A stretch of DNA of 64,000 bases from Boswellia sacra (Eukaryota; Streptophyta; Magnoliopsida; Sapindales; Burseraceae): assembly GCA_013180625.2 (NCBI GenBank), contig SNVD02009593.1:124001-188000 (forward strand), read 5' to 3'. Shown here piece after piece: positions 58,801-64,000 of this stretch. Within the stretch, counting starts at the first letter, position 1. Each line of letters opens with the position of its first letter. The notes beneath the pieces are model-generated. The model did no database searches. It was given only the letters and a program-made list of their open reading frames with translations, and was not told the DNA's origin. Made by a program: the position numbers and the translations under genes.

Positions 58801-60530
58801 TTTAGTTTTCTTAGTTCTATAAAATGAAATGGGTTTTAAAAAGCTATTTTGTTATGCTTGAATACTCATAATCACTTGTTTATTTAAACGATAAGATTCC
58901 ACTATTAAAAGTTCATACGTATGAGGTTCACCTAATAAACTTTACTACATATATTTCGAAATTTTTTTTATATAGATTGCTTACAAAAATAATGAAATAT
59001 TAAAAAGAAAAATCAATTTAATAAAAAAAATAAAGGAAGAATAGCTAATTTGTATAGTCTGCTTATATATCGCTGCTAGTACTAATGTGTCTCTAAGCAC
59101 AGGTAAGGAGACAAGTCCCCTGCACTATGGAGGGAATGGGCTACTAGACATTTAAAATCCAAATGAGAAGTGGGTTAGCTAAGGACAACTTCTTTTAAAG
59201 CCCAATTACAAAGTGGACCACCCGAGTACTACTCCCTCCAAAACTTGACGAAGTAGAACAACTTCAAAGTCAATGTTGACATTGCAATAATGCATTGTAC
59301 AGGAAAAAACCATGTCCAGATTAGGATTTAGGGCCATTTTGTTGTGCAATTTGCTGAAAAGTTTCTATTCTTTGTACCTCACAAACACAGAAATCAATAT
59401 TTGCTTGTAATATCATGAGCTCAATAACCTTTCAACACATCTTTTGAAAATGGGATTTCATTAAATTTCATGTGTATTTTTGGTTCTGTATGACAAGAGT
59501 TTTAGTCATTATGCGACATTTATTTGGCAAGCATATAAATCATCTTAGCCACATGCCCAGCAACAGAATTAGCATGAAGAAGGTTCTATTTGCAAATTTT
59601 TGTTGACTGTAGAATTTGGTGTCAACTTGATTATCAGGATGGGAAAAGGTATTGCTAATTACAATCTTGGTTAGATCCCTCTAGATACTCGTAAAAACCA
59701 AGGGACTATGGTCAATTATCTATTGAATGGTTATATTTTATTGAAGTTTTAATATGAAATGTTCATATACTTAAGTGTACTAAAACATAGTTAAGAACAG
59801 ATACGTCAAGTCAAACAATGATTTTAAGATTTTTTTTTTGAAATAAAGAAGTTATTGTTTATATTCAAACATTAAAGAAAAAAACTAATATTAAGATTTA
59901 CATATTCAAATTCATTCAAAATGTAGACGAATTTATATTTATTCAAATTTACATTTGTTAAAGCGTAATTACATAAGTGAATGTTGCTTATGCCCAAGCA
60001 AATTAACCAATAAGGAGAGTGATTGACATTTTAGATTAGGCATTTCAGCATGCTATTTGAACTCCACCCAATCAATTTAATAGCACATATCTTCGATTTA
60101 ATTAAGGTTAACGTTGTGTTAGATTATTATAAAACCTAGCCGTCTCTATTTTCATATATCTTAGGTGAAGCAATTGCTTATATAAGAGAGTCCTGGTTCC
60201 ATCTCTTCTTAAATAACATACAAATCTTATAGTTTTTAATGAAACAAATATCTGAATCAGCTATTGATTCATCTTCTCCATTATATTTATTTTTTCATTA
60301 TAACTTTATCTTCCTCGCATTTAGGTTAGGTGTGATGGTCGGTGGTCCACACAAGTCCTCCTGCACGAAATGTGCAAAATACAAATGGTTTCCGCAAGGC
60401 CTTTGTTAATCTTAATTAGGGTTATAACTTAGAAATGATCACGAAGCTTCATTCGAAATTTGTTTAATTTAACCCACTTGCCTATCTTTCTCTCTCTGAC
60501 ACAGATTCAAATATGCTATTTCATTTTATT
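58801..60530. other. Intergenic, nothing recognised
   Basis: AT-rich sequence without a protein-like ORF. A short echo of the upstream duplication (CAAAGTGGACCACC) occurs near 59209. Confidence 0.4.
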
Positions 60531-60535
60531 TGTGG

Positions 60536-60755
60536 AGTTTTGGATTGAAAGGGATTAGGAATTTTTTTTTTCTTATGGAAAAGGATTACTAGGAGATTTT
60601 GGATTGAAAAGGAGCTTTTTCCTGTTATTGATTAGGAGTTTTTGGATTGAAAAGGAGCTTTATCCTCTTATTGACTAGGAGTTTTTGGATTGATTCGCTT
60701 CTCTTATTTATTTAGTCTCTCATTATTGACTAGTAGTTTTTGGATTGATCCTCTT
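60536..60755. repeat. Minisatellite of a 50-60 bp unit
   Basis: Four to five imperfect tandem units share GAGTTTTTGGATTGA and TTATTGACTAGGAG; the spacing varies between about 50 and 75 bases. Confidence 0.75.
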
Positions 60756-61661
60756 GGGAGTTTTTTCTTTTAATTAAATAAGAGATGAGAATATGGGGAA
60801 AAAATGGAGTTCACATACAATCACATAAAAAATACTGCTTTAGACATGCAAGTTGCAACCCAAAATAGAAAAGCCATTGGGATATTACGAGTTCGGGTGA
60901 CAGTGTGAAGCCAGGTGTGAGGCCTTCCTCTCATCATCAAAGTTAAAGACTTTGATGGTGATTTCAAATAGCCTTTTTGGTGGTGATGTCAATTGTGCCA
61001 TCCCAAAAGACTTTACTTCCTTCCCAACCCAAAATAGAGAAGAGAGACAAACGTGATAGTTCTTTTTATATTTTATTTTTATTTATTTTATTAATGTTTT
61101 ATTCCACCCACGGTCCCTCTTGAAACTATACATACTGTTTATTTTTTCGAACAACCGACTGAATTCCTCACACATACAAACACACATAAACCCAAGTTCC
61201 AAGCAGCAAAAAACAACTCAAGCAGAAGTTTTCTCCAGATCAAGCCAAAGGAGATGCAAAGCCAAAGCCTCCACTACCATCTTCATACTGGTCATGGTGA
61301 CAAAACTGCCGCTACAAGGTACGGTTTCTTTTAATTTTCTAAATATATGAACTCTCACGCACAAGTAGTACTCCTCCCATGCATTCTGCAAAAATCAAGA
61401 AACAACACAACCTGAGGGACTTTTGGAGCTCATTGTTCGTAGTTTTGGATTTGCCTACGCAAACCAGCAGGATTAGTCCTTTTGATGGTAAAGAGCATTA
61501 GACTTAGAATCTCACTTTCTTCATCAACAAAATTTAAGGACAAATGATCGCTACCCTTCTCTTCATATATATATTTTCTTCCATTTATTACGTCTGAATT
61601 CTATATCCAGTGATGATATGAAGCCATATAATGATTAGAAGACGGAAATTATGTCCGTGCA

Positions 61662-61728
61662 TCAAATAAATAAATAAATAAATAAATAAATATATATATA
61701 TATATAGATATATATATATATACACACA
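61662..61728. repeat. (AAAT)n and (AT)n-(AC)n microsatellite
   Basis: Six to seven AAAT units at about 61664-61690 are followed by TA and AC repeats. Confidence 0.85.
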
Positions 61729-62239
61729 CTTTAAAATTTAAGCAACACTCTCCGTAGATGACATATATAACACTTTTTTCTTTTTAGCTACTTTTGGGGT
61801 TTATATATTCTCATTCTTTCATTCCTGTTCTAATATTTTTTTTTATCATTTTTTTGGTCTTATATTTTCATGATTATTTGATTTTCTTTTCTACAATTTA
61901 AATCACTCCGATAATAATTGAATGTTTGTTTTTCATAAATATCTTAACTCTAGAGAGTAAATAATATTTCATAGAGTAATCAAAATTATCACATACCCAT
62001 TATTTCTCGATCACTAAAAATCCGTTTTTGGTTTTTAGAGAACTATTAGAACTATTAAACTAATTTATGGTCTTCCCATAAGAGTGAAGTCAAGGTATAA
62101 GGAAGGTGTAATATGGTGGGGTGGATCTTCATTGTGGCCCGGACAGCAAGGCGCAAAACTCTTAGAAATACATAGATCATGCTAAAGTAATTTGATTGGG
62201 GATAATAAAAATGTACTGATGTTGATAAAACAAGCGTAC

Positions 62240-62786
62240 TGTCACGAGCTTGTAAGTTGCGCAGCACGCTCGTGCGGTACTTAGACAACTTGAACCCGAA
62301 AGTTGCTAAGTAAGCCTTGATGTTGGCTTGCTTCACTTAGGAAGAAGCTTAAGAGACTTGGATCGTAGAGTTAGAGAGCTTTTAGGTAAGAAGAGAAGCG
62401 ATGGAAGATGGAGACTTGAGTTGCTAAGTAAGAAGGCTTTTATTATACAAGAACTCTTTTACAATGGCTTGAATACAACTTTGCTTGGATGCTTTACAAT
62501 TGAGCCTTGGAGGGGTATTTATAGTAAACCACCTCCTAAACGGACGACCAAGATTTATTACATCCGACGGTCGTTATTAACTCTCTAGATCTTTCTACAA
62601 ATGAATCTAGATATTTACATGGAGTGTTCTAAAAATGTCTTGGATATTTACAAGGGAGGTTCTAGCAATTTGGCTTGCTAGAGAATTTTAGAGAATGGGC
62701 TTGGACTTGCATGATTTCTAGAAACTAGGCTAAGCATTGCGCATATTTTGGGTCACTCTAGCAAACAAATTGGGCGGGCCGTAACA
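62240..62786 (-). repeat. Solo LTR of the Gypsy-type family
   Basis: This 547-bp sequence is related in reverse complement to the LTRs at 12602 and 15285; shared blocks include CGAAAGTTGCTAAGTAAGCC and TTGAGCCTTGGAGGGGTATT. Ends are TG...CA, with GTAC on both sides (62236-62239, 62787-62790). No internal sequence is present, so it is the product of LTR-LTR recombination. It keeps a TATAAATA in its own orientation. Divergence is clearly greater than between the two LTRs of the full element. Confidence 0.88.
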
Positions 62787-62790
62787 GTAC

Positions 62791-63708
62791 ACACCCTTGG
62801 CCATTACCCCCGTTAGAGACAAGACATAAACAAATTTATGTTAACTAAATCACTTTAATATAGGGACTATGTTTTAGTATTTATAATTGTTAGATATTTT
62901 TTAATTTAACAAATTTAGATTTTTTTTTTCTTTGATTGTTTGATTGTGGGGCTTTCTTAAATTTGTGATTCCAAACTTTTAATTTCCTAGGCTTGAGATT
63001 TTTACAAGAATCAATTTGAAATTGCGATAAGAAAGACAATTTGTTAAGAAGAAAGAGATTATTTTGAGGATTAATTTATTGGGTTAAATATAAATCAAAA
63101 TATGATTCAAGTAAAAAGATGATAGGATGGGAATGACAAATAAGTAGTTTGAATTAGCGCCCCTCTTTTACACATTTGTTAGTCTTTTGCTTTGCAGGTA
63201 TTATGTGCATGTAATGGTGAGCAACATAACAATTAATAATTATATACACAGCCCACCAAATACTATGTAAGGATTTAACTTTGTTATTGTTAATAGGTTT
63301 TACTATTTAATTTTATCTTTTAAAAGACTCAAATTATTCTTTTTGGTTTTTTTATTGAAAAATTATTATCATGAATCTTAGAATACTAATATAAAGGTTC
63401 ATTGACACAAAAAAACACATTTACATTTATGAAGATAAATTTGGGTGCATATTGAATATCGTATCGAAAATTTTATTTGGTTCAAGAAAATATAATTTCC
63501 TACATATATCGTGGTTGGAATTCAGTCCAAATAAATATCAGAGATATCGTATATAGCCATGAATTTTTAAATCGATTTCCTATTTTATGCAAGTGAATAT
63601 TTTTAGAATTATAAATCCTTTTTTTTTCTGACCGTCAGAAAAACACAATCAAAATCATTTTGTAATTGGAAGCAAGTTGTAACATCGAATATTTTGATGG
63701 CTTTGCAG
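62791..63708. other. Non-coding stretch before the last exon-like block
   Basis: AT-rich; it would be intron if the candidate membrane-protein gene is real. Nothing else seen. Confidence 0.35.
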
Positions 63709-64000
63709 TGCGCAAGCTCCTCCGTCCTCGATGCCGATATATTTTGCAATGTTTGGACTTCCCATTCAGCTTCTACTTGGTGCTCTGGAGAACAAGTCCT
63801 CGCTTGGAACAAAGCTAACAAATAAGTAGATTTTTGTGTTAGCAACTATCATCTTTTGCCTCGCATCAGTAGCTTTAGCTTATATGAAGTTTGAACCTCA
63901 AAACACAAGTTATTCTCGTCTCCTTTGGTCCATTGCTATCATCTTCGGCACCGTAGCTTCATCCTCATTGGTCTGTGCCAATTTCCCGGCCTCCTCTAGA

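Larger units (their letters stand above)
61254..64000 (+). pseudogene. Candidate two-exon membrane-protein gene with in-frame stop, runs off window
   Basis: Exon 1 (61254-61318) reads MQSQSLHYHLHTGHGDKTA and ends in phase 2 at AAG|GTACGG. Exon 2 begins at 63709 after TTTGCAG with the matching phase and reads SMPIYFAMFGLPIQLLLGAL. A TAG at 63827-63829 interrupts it, but the same frame stays open for the last 57 codons and encodes two clear hydrophobic helices (IFVLATIIFCLASVALAYM and LLWSIAIIFGTVASS). This suggests a small multi-pass membrane protein with a nonsense mutation, or a wrong exon border. The 2.4-kb intron would contain the solo LTR. I do not recognise the family. The exon pairing is inferred from phase and borders only. 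Confidence 0.35.

Overview
The window is nuclear DNA from a flowering plant, almost certainly a eudicot. Genes have many introns with plant-like GT/AG (and a few GC/AG) borders in an AT-rich background, and the recognisable genes are plant types: a MIKC MADS-box factor, a BPS1-family protein, a HAK/KUP potassium transporter, SEC31, and Gypsy- and Copia-type LTR elements. I cannot name the species from sequence alone.

Layout, left to right. (1) 1-12.6 kb: a single-exon BPS1/DUF793-like gene (+, 2922-3851) converges on an eight-exon AGL15-type MADS-box gene (-, 4440-8262), followed by an 859-bp Harbinger/Tourist-like MITE. (2) 12.6-15.9 kb: a young, non-autonomous Gypsy-derived LTR element with two 602-bp LTRs, gag and a protease remnant; reverse transcriptase, RNase H and integrase are missing. 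(3) 17.7-22.2 kb: a Nepro/DUF4477-like gene (+) that looks degenerate, with a 300-bp inverted-repeat pair and a 250-bp foldback MITE around its 5' part. (4) 22.2-25.1 kb: microsatellites, a diverged tandem duplication and a hairpin MITE. (5) 25.4-33.0 kb: a HAK/KUP potassium-transporter pseudogene (-) with many frame lesions, one apparently inverted fragment, and a complete 5.55-kb Copia element inserted into an exon (TSD TATTT). (6) 33.8-38.7 kb: an eight-exon METTL13/EEF1AKMT4-like methyltransferase (-) divergent from a two-exon glyoxalase-I-like gene (+). (7) 39.4-40.1 kb: a second copy of the Harbinger-like MITE. (8) 41.8-51.1 kb: a complete 22-exon SEC31 gene (+) whose exons all join in frame. 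(9) 54.6-56.0 kb: a single-exon protein kinase (-) convergent with SEC31. (10) 56.0-64.0 kb: a gene-poor tail with a diverged duplication, a minisatellite, a solo LTR of the same family as the Gypsy-type element, and a candidate two-exon membrane-protein gene that has an in-frame stop and runs off the window.

The intact genes are unrelated housekeeping or regulatory genes and form no pathway or cluster. Most of the unusual structure comes from transposon activity: two LTR elements with about 1.5-2% LTR divergence, a solo LTR, four MITEs, and two decaying genes. I found no new multi-gene system. The features most worth checking are the interrupted and rearranged transporter pseudogene, the decaying Nepro-like gene, the stripped Gypsy derivative, and the GC-AG introns needed by AGL15 and SEC31.
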